64,000 bases of DNA from an uncultured Eubacteriales bacterium. GTDB lineage: Bacteria; Bacillota; Clostridia; Oscillospirales; Oscillospiraceae. Below the pieces are notes generated by a model that searched no databases, was not told the origin of the DNA, and saw only the letters and a program-made list of their open reading frames with translations. The position numbers and the translations under genes are program-made. The stretch is from NCBI GenBank assembly GCA_900545495.1, contig UQZJ01000004.1, forward strand, positions 62,001 to 126,000. Reading direction: 5' to 3'. Shown one piece after another: positions 44,447-52,166 of this stretch; position 1 is the stretch's first letter; each line of letters starts with the position of its first letter.

Positions 44447-46783
44447 AGTCGGTTCCTCCTGCTGCGCCGCGGATGCGGCGGTATTCGTATGGTCTGTATG
44501 GACGGTATCATTGTCCGTCAGGTCGGCGGACTTGTCAAGGGAAACATGGTTGTCCGTCGGAGCGCCCTTCCAGCCTCGGAGCCGCAGGGCGTTGGATACC
44601 ACGCACACGGAGCTGAGGCTCATGGCCGCTGCCGCGAGCATGGGATCCAGCGTGAGCTGGAGGGCGGGGTACAGCACACCGGCGGCCACGGGAATGCCGA
44701 TGGCGTTGTAGAAAAACGCCCAGAACAGGTTCTGGCGTATGTTCCGCAGGGTGGCGCGGGACAGCGCCGCCGCGTCCACGATGTCCATAAGGCTGTTGTG
44801 CATCAGTACCACGTCCGCCGACTCAATGGCCACGTCGGTACCGGCGCCGATAGCAAGCCCCACGTCCGCCGTTACCAGCGCCGGGGCGTCGTTGACGCCG
44901 TCGCCCACCATAGCCACGAGCCTGCCATCCTTTTGCAGCTCCTCAACGCAGCGGGCCTTGTCCTGCGGCAGCACCTGGGCGATGACCCGCTCTACCCCTA
45001 CCTGACGGGCGATGGCCTCGGCGGTGCGCCGGTCGTCGCCGGTGAGCAGCACCACCTCGCGCCCGCTGCGGCGCAGGGCGGCAATGGCGGCGGCACTGTC
45101 GGGCTTCACCACATCCGCCACGGCGACGACGCCCAGCAGCTGCTGCTCCTCGGCGAAGTACAGGGGCGTTTTGCCCGCGGCGGCCAGCGCCTCCGCCGCG
45201 GCGCGGAGGGCGGCTGTTCCCGCGCCGATCAGGGTCATGTAGCGGTCATTTCCGGCGTAGAGGGTCTTGCCGTCCAGCACGGCCTGCACCCCGCCGCCGG
45301 GAACGGCGGTGAAATCCGACACGGCGCACAGGGGGATGCTCCGCCGCGCCGCCTCCTGAACGATGGCGTCTGCCAGCGGGTGACCGGAGGGCTTTTCCAG
45401 CGAGGCGGCGGCGCACAGCAGCTCCTCCTCGGTGACGCCGGGGACGCACAGCACATCCGTGACCTGCGGCGTGCCTGCGGTGACGGTGCCGGTCTTGTCC
45501 AGCACCACGGTGTCCACCTGTCCCAGCAGCTCCAGACTGGCGGCAGACTTGATGAGGATGCCTTTTTCGGCGGCCTTGCCGGTGGCTACGGTGATGGCTA
45601 CCGGCGTGGCAAGCCCCAGCGCGCAGGGACAGGAGATCACCAGCACGGCGATGCCGATGGACAAGCAGAACCGGATGCCCATGCCGCCCACAGTCGCCCA
45701 CAGCACGGCGGCGAGGACGGCGATGGAGATCACCACCGGCACGAACACGGCGCTGATCTTATCCGCCAGACGGCTGATGGGAGCCTTGGAGGAGGCGGCC
45801 TGCTCCATGAGCTGGACGATCTGGGACAGAGTGGTATCCGCGCCCACCCGGTCGGCGGTCAGCTCCAGATAGCCGCTGGTGAGAACGGTGGCAGATACGG
45901 CGCTGCTGCCGGGGCCCTTCTCCACCGGCATACTCTCACCGGTGAGGGCGGATTCATCCACAGCACCGCTGCCCTTGGTGACGGTGCCATCCACGGGGAT
46001 GCGCCCGCCCTGCCGGATGATGACCGTCTCGCCGGCTCTGATCTGGTCGGCGGCCACCGTGACCTCTGTTCCGTTCCGGCGCACCACCGCCGTCTCCGGC
46101 GCCAGCGCCAGCAGCGCCGTGATCGCGCCGGTGGTCTTGCCCTTGGAGCGCTCCTCCAGATACTTGCCCACGGTGACGAGGGTCAGGATCATACCGGCGG
46201 ACTCGAAATAGAGGTCGGGCATACCGGCGAGCTGTCCGGCGCACAGCAGACCCATTTCGATGAGACTGTACGTAAGGCCCGCCGCCGCGCCCAGCGCCAC
46301 CAGCGAGTCCATGTTGGGGCTGCCCTTGAATAGGCGGGAGAAGCCCACGGTGAAGTAGGCGCGGTTCAAAAGCAGGATGGGCAGGCACAGCGCCAGCTGT
46401 ACCGCCGCCGCCAGCAGGGGCTGGCGGTGCATGAACGCCGGGACGGGCAGCCCCAGCATATGCCCCATGCTGAGATAGAACAGGGGAACGAGGCACACCG
46501 CCGACCACAGGAGGCGGCGTCCCATGGATTTGGCGGCGGCGTCCTGCTCCCGGCGTATATCGCGCTTGGCGTCGTCCGCCGGCGCCGCACCGTAACCGGC
46601 AGCCTCCACGGCGGCGATGATGGCCTGCGGCGAGGCTTTATCCCGGTCATAGGAGCATACCAGCGTACCCAGCATCAGGTTTACGGCGGCGCTGTCCACG
46701 CCGGCCACGGCGCCTGCGGCCTTTTCCACATGGGCGGCGCAGGCGGCGCAGGTCATACCTGTTACCACAAATTTTTCCGTCAA
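44246..46783 (-). CDS. copA: Copper-exporting P1B-type ATPase fused to a C-terminal CopZ domain
   Basis: Copper efflux pump of 845 residues. N-terminal metal domain with TCAACAAHVEKA, eight membrane helices, CPC in ISCPCALGLATP, phosphorylation site LDKTGTVTAGTP, HPLADAI and GDGVNDAPALV. After the last helices a polar linker of about 40 residues (rich in Thr, Asp, Gln) leads to a second metal domain with GMMCAHCAAHVEK, normally a separate CopZ. Start: TTG at 46783, three bases after AAGAAGGTGATC, is preferred; a GTG at 46792 lies inside that site. Downstream of csoR (14 bases). Confidence 0.93.
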   Translation of the reverse strand: MTEKFVVTGMTCAACAAHVEKAAGAVAGVDSAAVNLMLGTLVCSYDRDKASPQAIIAAVEAAGYGAAPADDAKRDIRREQDAAAKSMGRRLLWSAVCLVPLFYLSMGHMLGLPVPAFMHRQPLLAAAVQLALCLPILLLNRAYFTVGFSRLFKGSPNMDSLVALGAAAGLTYSLIEMGLLCAGQLAGMPDLYFESAGMILTLVTVGKYLEERSKGKTTGAITALLALAPETAVVRRNGTEVTVAADQIRAGETVIIRQGGRIPVDGTVTKGSGAVDESALTGESMPVEKGPGSSAVSATVLTSGYLELTADRVGADTTLSQIVQLMEQAASSKAPISRLADKISAVFVPVVISIAVLAAVLWATVGGMGIRFCLSIGIAVLVISCPCALGLATPVAITVATGKAAEKGILIKSAASLELLGQVDTVVLDKTGTVTAGTPQVTDVLCVPGVTEEELLCAAASLEKPSGHPLADAIVQEAARRSIPLCAVSDFTAVPGGGVQAVLDGKTLYAGNDRYMTLIGAGTAALRAAAEALAAAGKTPLYFAEEQQLLGVVAVADVVKPDSAAAIAALRRSGREVVLLTGDDRRTAEAIARQVGVERVIAQVLPQDKARCVEELQKDGRLVAMVGDGVNDAPALVTADVGLAIGAGTDVAIESADVVLMHNSLMDIVDAAALSRATLRNIRQNLFWAFFYNAIGIPVAAGVLYPALQLTLDPMLAAAAMSLSSVCVVSNALRLRGWKGAPTDNHVSLDKSADLTDNDTVHTDHTNTAASAAQQEEPTMQKTLTIEGMMCAHCAAHVEKALNALPGVTAVVDLAAKTAVVTGDADNEALKKAVDDAGYQVTDIR

Positions 46784-46797
46784 GGGGATCACCTTCT

Positions 46798-47094
46798 TTA
46801 TTTCATCATCTTTTGCAGCGTGGTCACCAGCTCGTCAATGACAGCGTCATCGCCCTGCCGTATCCCGTCGGCCACGCAGGTGCGGATGTGGGTAGCCAGC
46901 AGCTCTTTGCTGAAGCTGTTCAGCGCGGCGCTGACGGCGGATACCTGCACCAGAATATCGGGACAGTAGGCGTCTGCCTGCAGCATATCCCGCAGACCTC
47001 GCACCTGCCCCTCTATGCGGCTGAGGCGGTTGGTCAGCTGCTTCTGCTCCTGCGGAGAGCGGTGTTTTGTCTTGTGACAACAGCATTCGTTCAT
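46798..47094 (-). CDS. csoR: Copper-sensing repressor CsoR
   Basis: 98-residue four-helix repressor that leaves DNA on binding Cu(I). The Cu ligands Cys-His-Cys are present: YCPDILVQ near 43, then LLATHIRTCV near 68-72. The N-terminus has an extra CCCHKTKH metal-rich stretch. ATG follows CCCAGGAGGTATTCGCC; the frame is open upstream without similarity. Its promoter spacer contains a CsoR-type operator, so it represses itself and copA. Confidence 0.93.
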   Translation of the reverse strand: MNECCCHKTKHRSPQEQKQLTNRLSRIEGQVRGLRDMLQADAYCPDILVQVSAVSAALNSFSKELLATHIRTCVADGIRQGDDAVIDELVTTLQKMMK

Positions 47095-47130
47095 GGCGAA
47101 TACCTCCTGGGGGTATTTTATGATGGTGAT

Positions 47131-47159
47131 ACTATATACCCCCAAGGGGTATTTGTCAA
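47131..47159 (-). promoter_or_regulatory. csoR-copA promoter with CsoR operator in the spacer
   Basis: Minus strand: TTGACA (47154-47159), 17-base spacer, TATAGT (47131-47136). The spacer is an inverted repeat, ATACCCCCAAGGGGTAT on the plus strand (47136-47152), the G/C-tract palindrome bound by CsoR repressors. Bound CsoR would block polymerase directly. The -35 hexamer also contains the stop codon of spoVAE (47156-47158). Confidence 0.88.
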
Positions 47160-47512
47160 CGTTTTTCTTTGGGCCGGAACAGCACCGCCATCAGAAGGCC
47201 GAATACCACGGCGGCGGCAATGCCCCCGGCAGCGGCGGTGAGCCCGCCGGTGATGACGCCCAGCAGCCCCTGCTCTGCCACGGCCTTCGCCACGCCCTTG
47301 GCCAGCGTATAGCCAAAACCGGTGAGAGGGACGGTGGCGCCTGCGCCGCCCCAGTCCACCACATATTGATACACGCCCACGGCTTGCAAAAAAACACCGG
47401 CCACCACATAGCCCGTCAGGATACGGGCGGGGGTGAGGTTGGTGCGGTCGAGGATGATCTGTCCTACGGCACACAGCAGCCCGCCGCAGAGAAATGCGTT
47501 GAGGTATTCCAT
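47156..47512 (-). CDS. spoVAE: Stage V sporulation protein AE (SpoVAEb type)
   Basis: 118-residue membrane protein with about three hydrophobic segments and the family stretch VPLTGFGYTLAKGVAKAVAEQGLLG. In spore formers it is part of the SpoVA channel that moves dipicolinic acid into the forespore. Begins at the base after spoVAD ends. No terminator follows; its stop lies inside the csoR -35, so its transcripts would enter csoR-copA. Its partner spoVAC is not in the window. Confidence 0.88.
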   Translation of the reverse strand: MEYLNAFLCGGLLCAVGQIILDRTNLTPARILTGYVVAGVFLQAVGVYQYVVDWGGAGATVPLTGFGYTLAKGVAKAVAEQGLLGVITGGLTAAAGGIAAAVVFGLLMAVLFRPKEKR

Positions 47513-48541
47513 TTATCGTTGTGCCTCCTTCGTCCGGGAAAGTACCACCGCGTGGCAGATGCCGGGTATGCTCTCACCCTGAAAGGTGCTGGTGGGACTG
47601 AGCAGCGCACCGGTGGGCGCAAAGACAAGACGCTGCCATTTGCCGGTGCGCAGCCCGTGGAGCAGATAGCCGTTGAAAACGGCGGCGGAGCAGCCGCAGC
47701 CGGAGCCGCCGGCGTGCATATCCTGCCGGACCCGGTCGTACAGCAGGATGCCGCAGTCGGTGCAGTTGTCCCCCAGCACCACGCCGTCCCGCCGGAACAG
47801 CTCCGTCAGCAGAGCGTGACCCAGATAGCCCAGATCGCCGGTGACCACCAGATCGTAGTCCGACGGCGCGGTGCCGGTGTCCCGGAACAGGGCGGCGAGG
47901 GTGTCGTAGGCGGCGGGGGCCATGGCCGCCCCCATATTGGCCGCGTCGGTAATGCCCCAGTCCACGATGCGCCCGCGGGTGACATGGGTGATATAGGGCC
48001 CCTCGGACTGCGCGCCCACCACGCAGCAGCCGGCGGCGGTGGCCGTCCACTGGGCGGTGGGGGCCCGCTGGCTGCCGTATGGCACCGGGGCGCGGTACTG
48101 CCGCTCGGCGGTGCAGAAGTGGGAGGAGGTCTGGGCGGCGGCGAGACGGGCAAAGCCCCCGGCCACCGCCATAGCCGCCAGCGACAGGCTCTCTCCCATG
48201 GTGGAGCAGGCACCGTACACGCCGTAGAAGGGAATAGCGAAGTCCCGCAGGGAGAAGGTTGCGCCGATGTTCTGGTTCAGCAGATCACCGGCGAAGACGC
48301 AGTCCACGTCCTCCGGCGTCAGGCCGCCCTTTTGCAGGGCGCGGCGCAGGGCGATGGCCTGCATCTCCGCCTCCCCCTGCTCCCACGTTTTTTTGCCGAA
48401 GAAGGAGTCGTCGTCCGTTACGTCAAAATAAGAACCCAGCGGGCCCTGCCGTTCCAGACGGCCGCCTACATTAGCCCAACTCACCACGCCGGGCGGCCGG
48501 AGGAACCGGCAGGTCTGGCGGCTCAAGCGTTTGATATCCAT
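47513..48541 (-). CDS. spoVAD: Stage V sporulation protein AD
   Basis: 342 residues, full length for SpoVAD (thiolase-like fold that binds dipicolinic acid). Typical segments: WEQGEAEMQ, VFAGDLLNQNI near 95, YGACSTMGESLSLAAMAV near 125, LGDNCTDCGILLYD and AGGSGCGCSAAVFNGY near 285. ATG at 48541 follows GATGAGGTGGAACGCC. Normally preceded by spoVAC; here the azlD terminator lies directly upstream. A reading frame without damage suggests recent loss of use or another role. Confidence 0.9.
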   Translation of the reverse strand: MDIKRLSRQTCRFLRPPGVVSWANVGGRLERQGPLGSYFDVTDDDSFFGKKTWEQGEAEMQAIALRRALQKGGLTPEDVDCVFAGDLLNQNIGATFSLRDFAIPFYGVYGACSTMGESLSLAAMAVAGGFARLAAAQTSSHFCTAERQYRAPVPYGSQRAPTAQWTATAAGCCVVGAQSEGPYITHVTRGRIVDWGITDAANMGAAMAPAAYDTLAALFRDTGTAPSDYDLVVTGDLGYLGHALLTELFRRDGVVLGDNCTDCGILLYDRVRQDMHAGGSGCGCSAAVFNGYLLHGLRTGKWQRLVFAPTGALLSPTSTFQGESIPGICHAVVLSRTKEAQR

Positions 48542-48601
48542 GGCGTTCCACCTCATCCCAAGATTTGCGTTAGCTTGTGCCGGAAACGGAAAAATATGAA
48601 A

Positions 48602-48625
48602 AAGGACGCCCGGTGGGGCGTCCTT
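48602..48625 (-). terminator. azlCD terminator
   Basis: 10-bp stem (48602-48611 with 48616-48625), 4-base loop, followed on the minus strand by TTTTT. Separates azlCD from spoVAD. Confidence 0.85.
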
Positions 48626-48641
48626 GGGGTGCGGTATGGAC

Positions 48642-48977
48642 TTACACGAATACCAGTTGCACCAGCAGCATATACACGGCGGTGCCCGCCAGAATGGACA
48701 GCAGCGTGCTGCGCCTCCACAGGTGGAGCCCGGCGGTGACGGCCACGGCAATGGCCTCCGGCAGGCCATGACTGCCGGTGAAAAGGTCGGTGTTCCGCAG
48801 GCTGTACACCACCAGCAGACCCATCATGGCCGGGGGAAGCAGACGGCCCAGATCTTCCACCACCTTGGGGAGCTTCCGACCGCCGGAGAACACCAGAAAC
48901 GGCGTCCAGCGGGTGATCTGGGTGGCCAGCGCCACCATGCAGACGATGATCAGGGACTGGATGAAATTCAGGCGCAT
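48642..48977 (-). CDS. azlD: Branched-chain amino acid exporter, small subunit AzlD
   Basis: 111-residue membrane protein with three or four helices; RWTPFLVF and LPPAMMGLLVVYSLR are family signatures. Works with AzlC to export branched-chain amino acids. Its start overlaps the azlC end by 10 bases. Confidence 0.88.
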   Translation of the reverse strand: MRLNFIQSLIIVCMVALATQITRWTPFLVFSGGRKLPKVVEDLGRLLPPAMMGLLVVYSLRNTDLFTGSHGLPEAIAVAVTAGLHLWRRSTLLSILAGTAVYMLLVQLVFV

Positions 48978-49660
48978 AGCGTTTTCCTCCCCAGCAGAAG
49001 TGCGATGAGCGTCAGGACCATGGCCGGGATGACCATATTGTCCGCGCCGAACACGGCAAGGCCCGCCACGGAGCAGGCAAGGCCCATGAGGCCGGCGGGG
49101 CGGTTCTCCCGCTTGATGACCTGCTCGATGAACAGCACCACGAACAGCGCCGTCAGGGCAAAGTCGATGCCGGTGATGTCAAAGGTGATGAGGCTGCCGA
49201 TGAGACCGCCCAGCATGGAGAACACCACCCAGTACAGCCACGTCAGGAAGCTCATGGCGAAGTAGAACAGCGTGGGGTCCGTGTCCTCCGGCGGCTCCAC
49301 CGTGGAGCTGAGGGAGAAGTTCTCGTCGCTGAGGGTGTAGATCAGGAAATACCGCAGCCGTCCCAGCCCCCGGTACTTGGGCAGCAGCGCCAGCGAGAAG
49401 AACAGGTGCCGGGCGTTGACCATCAGGCTGAGGAAAAAGGCGCTGAGGGGGTCAAAGGCAGTGGTCAGCAGGGTGATGGCCACATACTGCATGCTGCCGC
49501 AGAAGGCGAAGGCGCTGACAAAGCCCGACCAAAGGAAATTGTAGCCCTTGGAGGCCATCAGCACACCGTAGGCGAGGCCCACCGCCAGATAGCCGGTGAG
49601 GATGGGCACCGTGTGGGGAAACGCCGCTTTCAGCGCGGCGGGGAAGGACTTGCGGGGCAA
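48968..49660 (-). CDS. azlC: Branched-chain amino acid exporter, large subunit AzlC
   Basis: 230-residue membrane protein with several helices. Family motifs: GVLMASKGYNFLWSGFVSAF, FCGSMQYVAI near 58, LMVNARHLFFSLALL near 85 and TDENF-like LSDENFSLS. Start: TTG at 49660 is eight bases after GGAGG (49669-49673); a GTG three codons earlier overlaps it. Promoter at 49690-49718. Confidence 0.9.
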   Translation of the reverse strand: MPRKSFPAALKAAFPHTVPILTGYLAVGLAYGVLMASKGYNFLWSGFVSAFAFCGSMQYVAITLLTTAFDPLSAFFLSLMVNARHLFFSLALLPKYRGLGRLRYFLIYTLSDENFSLSSTVEPPEDTDPTLFYFAMSFLTWLYWVVFSMLGGLIGSLITFDITGIDFALTALFVVLFIEQVIKRENRPAGLMGLACSVAGLAVFGADNMVIPAMVLTLIALLLGRKTLCA

Positions 49661-49689
49661 AACGACCACCTCCGATGAAATATGGCGGC

Positions 49690-49718
49690 ATTATAGTGGA
49701 AAACAGGGAGACACGCAA
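49690..49718 (-). promoter_or_regulatory. azlCD promoter
   Basis: TTGCGT (49713-49718), 17-base spacer, TATAAT (49690-49695) on the minus strand. Confidence 0.65.
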
Positions 49719-49879
49719 GAGGAAAGAACCGCAAAATCAAGATAAAAATTGCGAAAGATATGGAGAAATTTTAATACCCTCGGCAGCACGGGCGGCTTTA
49801 AAGGCCACCGCGGGCGTTTTCCAACCCGGAGAGAAGTACGGTAGTAAGTGGAAAAAACCGCCGCGAGGGGAAAAACCTC

Positions 49880-49908
49880 TGGAAAAAGCGGCGGAAACGG
49901 CGTATACT
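49880..49908 (+). promoter_or_regulatory. Promoter for the zinc-ribbon gene and CDF transporter
   Basis: TGGAAA (49880-49885), 17-base spacer, TATACT (49903-49908). The rest of the gap 49719-49951 has nothing recognisable. Confidence 0.55.
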
Positions 49909-49951
49909 ATATGGGCATTATTTACCATATCATGAGAAGGAGCGTGTACCG

Positions 49952-50551
49952 ATGGAGGAAATGCGCAGCTTTGGATATATCTGTCCCCACTGCGGCAAGG
50001 CGGTGCTGCACCAGCGCAGCGTGTTCGCCCTGTCCGCCGCCGCGGCGCGGATGGAATGTGAATGCGGACACGAGGCACTGGAGGCGGAGACGGACGGCGT
50101 GAAGTTCCGGCTCTGGGTACCCTGCGGCGTGTGCGGCGGCCATCATCGGGCGGAGTGCAACGCCGACGCGGTGCTGCACGGGCGGGGCATCGGCCTTGCC
50201 TGCCCGGAAAAACAGGAGCTTTGCTGCTATATCGGCGAGGAGCAGCAGGTGCGCCGCGCCATGGAGGAGTTGGCTCTGCGGGTGGAGAAGGAAAAGGCCG
50301 GCGGTGAGGAGGCCTTCACCGACAACGTCATCATGTACGAGGTGTTGTCGGAGCTGAAGGACATCGCCGCCCGGGACGGTATCTCCTGCACCTGCGGCAG
50401 CCACAAATACAGCATGGCGGTGCGCCGGGGCGCGGTGGAGCTGATCTGTGCAGACTGCGGCGGGCGGCTGCGGCTCAATGCCGCCACCGACCGGGATCTG
50501 GACGACCTGTGCTGCCAGATGAAGCTGACCATCCGGGGTACGGCCCGGTAA
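49952..50551 (+). CDS. Uncharacterised protein with several zinc-ribbon Cys pairs
   Basis: 199 residues without signal or membrane segment. Five Cys pairs are spaced through it: CPHC near 11, CECG near 36, CGVCGG near 58, CTCG near 149 and CADCGG near 170, with a charged helix (about 95-120) in the middle. This suggests two zinc ribbons, one at each end, bridged by a helical part. ATG follows GAGAAGGAGCGTGTACCG. It may be co-transcribed with the CDF metal transporter 33 bases downstream, so a metal-linked role is possible. No function assigned. Confidence 0.75.
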   Translation: MEEMRSFGYICPHCGKAVLHQRSVFALSAAAARMECECGHEALEAETDGVKFRLWVPCGVCGGHHRAECNADAVLHGRGIGLACPEKQELCCYIGEEQQVRRAMEELALRVEKEKAGGEEAFTDNVIMYEVLSELKDIAARDGISCTCGSHKYSMAVRRGAVELICADCGGRLRLNAATDRDLDDLCCQMKLTIRGTAR

Positions 50552-50584
50552 GGCGCGGTACGCCGCGAAAGGAGAAAGAGGTAT

Positions 50585-51754
50585 ATGATACAACTGCTGG
50601 CCCGGTGGCTGATCCCCGACCGGGAAAACGTGACGTCCCCGGCGGTGCGGCGGGCCTACGGCACACTGTGCGGCGTGGTGGGCATCGCCCTGAACATCCT
50701 GCTGTTCGCGGGGAAATTCTTTGCCGGACAGCTCTCCGGCTCCATCGCCGTGACGGCGGACGCCTTCAACAACCTGTCGGACGCGGGCTCCTCGGCGGTG
50801 ACGCTGCTGGGCTTCCGGCTGGCGGGGCGGAAACCGGACACAGACCACCCCTTCGGACACGGACGGATCGAGTACATATCCGGCCTTGTGGTGGCGGGAC
50901 TCATCCTGCTGATGGGCGTGGAGCTGGCCAAGTCCTCCTTTGACAAGATCCTCCACCCGGAGGAGGTGGCGTTCTCGGCACTGGCACTGGGCATTCTGGC
51001 GGCGTCGGTGTGCGTGAAGCTGTATATGTGGCTGTACAACCGGCGCATCGGCCGGAGGATCAAGTCCGCAGCCATGGAGGCCACCGCCATGGACAGCCTC
51101 TCCGACACGGCGGCTACGGCGGCGGTGCTGCTGGCCATGCTCATCGGCAAATGGTCGGGGCTGGCGGTGGACGGCTATGTGGGTCTTGTGGTGGCGCTGT
51201 TCATCCTGTTCTCCGCCTACAAGGCGGCCAAGGAGACGCTGTCGCCCCTGCTGGGGCAGGCCCCCGACCCGGAGCTGGTGCAGGAGATACGGGACATCGT
51301 GATGGCCCACGACACCGTGCAGGGCGTCCACGATCTGGTGGTACACGACTACGGCCCGGGGCGGTGTATGATCTCCCTCCACGCGGAGGTACCCGCCCAC
51401 GGGGACATCATGGAGATGCATGACGTTATCGACAACATCGAAAAGGAGCTGGCGGAGAAGCTGCACTGTCAGGCGGTGATCCACATGGATCCCATCGTCA
51501 CCGACGACGCGTCGGTGGGGGCGCTGCGCCGGCAGATCGCCGAGGTGGCGAAGCAGGTGGACCCCCACATGACCATCCACGATTTCCGCATGGTGCAGGG
51601 TACCACCCACACCAACCTGATCTTCGACGCGGTGCTGCCCTTTTCCTCCGGCAAGACGCCGGAGCAGGCGGCGGAGGAGATCCGGCAGCTGGTGCGGCAG
51701 CTGAACGACACCTATTTCGCCGTGGTGACGGTGGAGCACAGCTACACGGACTGA
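50585..51754 (+). CDS. Cation diffusion facilitator transporter
   Basis: Divalent metal exporter (Zn, Mn, Fe or Co) of 389 residues. Six membrane helices; metal-site motif ADAFNNLSDAGSS near 60 and DHPFGHGRIEY near 84, second site AMDSLSDTAAT near 163. The C-terminal domain (about 215-300) is the ferredoxin-like CDF domain with VHDLVVHDYGPG; a further 80 residues continue beyond most CDF proteins. ATG follows GAAAGGAGAAAGAGGTAT. Confidence 0.92.
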   Translation: MIQLLARWLIPDRENVTSPAVRRAYGTLCGVVGIALNILLFAGKFFAGQLSGSIAVTADAFNNLSDAGSSAVTLLGFRLAGRKPDTDHPFGHGRIEYISGLVVAGLILLMGVELAKSSFDKILHPEEVAFSALALGILAASVCVKLYMWLYNRRIGRRIKSAAMEATAMDSLSDTAATAAVLLAMLIGKWSGLAVDGYVGLVVALFILFSAYKAAKETLSPLLGQAPDPELVQEIRDIVMAHDTVQGVHDLVVHDYGPGRCMISLHAEVPAHGDIMEMHDVIDNIEKELAEKLHCQAVIHMDPIVTDDASVGALRRQIAEVAKQVDPHMTIHDFRMVQGTTHTNLIFDAVLPFSSGKTPEQAAEEIRQLVRQLNDTYFAVVTVEHSYTD

Positions 51755-51757
51755 ACA

Positions 51758-51785
51758 AAAAAATCCCGCACCGGGCGGTGCGGGA
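51758..51785 (-). terminator. Terminator of the ArsC/Spx-like gene
   Basis: 9-bp stem (51764-51772 with 51777-51785) followed on the minus strand by seven T. May also weaken readthrough from the CDF gene. Confidence 0.8.
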
Positions 51786-51792
51786 CGGTACG

Positions 51793-52131
51793 TTATTCCC
51801 AGGTCTGCCAGATATCGGGACAGTAGCCCACGGTGGCCTGACGGCCATTGCGGACGATGGGGGCGGCGAAAAGCTCCGGATAGTCCAGCAGCTTTTCCTC
51901 CGCCGCCTGCGGCGTGATGTAGGCCATGTACTGCTCCTCGTAGGCGCGGCAGGACTTGTCCACCAGCGCGTCAAAGCTGCCCACGGCGGCGCGGATGGAG
52001 CGGTACTCGCCGGGGGACACGCCCTTGGTGACAAGGTCGATATACTGGTACTTGATGCGGCGCTCCTTGAACCAGCGCTCCGCTTTCTTCGTATCGAAGG
52101 ATTTGGGCTTTCCAAAAATTTGAATATTCAT
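51793..52131 (-). CDS. ArsC/Spx-family protein lacking the catalytic cysteine
   Basis: 112 residues, thioredoxin-like ArsC/Spx fold. Family signature FDTKKAERWFKERRI is clear, but the position just before it, normally Cys (KCxDTKKA), is Ser: GKPKSFDTKKA. Two cysteines remain (near 60 and 104), neither in a CXXC. It is unlikely to reduce arsenate by the usual chemistry; a polymerase-binding, Spx-like or structural role remains possible. ATG follows CAAGGAGCCGTCT. Only 35 bases separate its start from the divergent sirtuin gene. Confidence 0.85.
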   Translation of the reverse strand: MNIQIFGKPKSFDTKKAERWFKERRIKYQYIDLVTKGVSPGEYRSIRAAVGSFDALVDKSCRAYEEQYMAYITPQAAEEKLLDYPELFAAPIVRNGRQATVGYCPDIWQTWE

Positions 52132-52166
52132 AGACGGCTCCTTGTGGGCAGAATGGAGGGATTTTC

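Noticed and set aside
44177..46333. Continuation of the spo0A frame, giving a 905-residue product
   Set aside because: Everything after 44176 is antisense to copA and includes its terminator. The length is an artefact of stop-poor antisense DNA.
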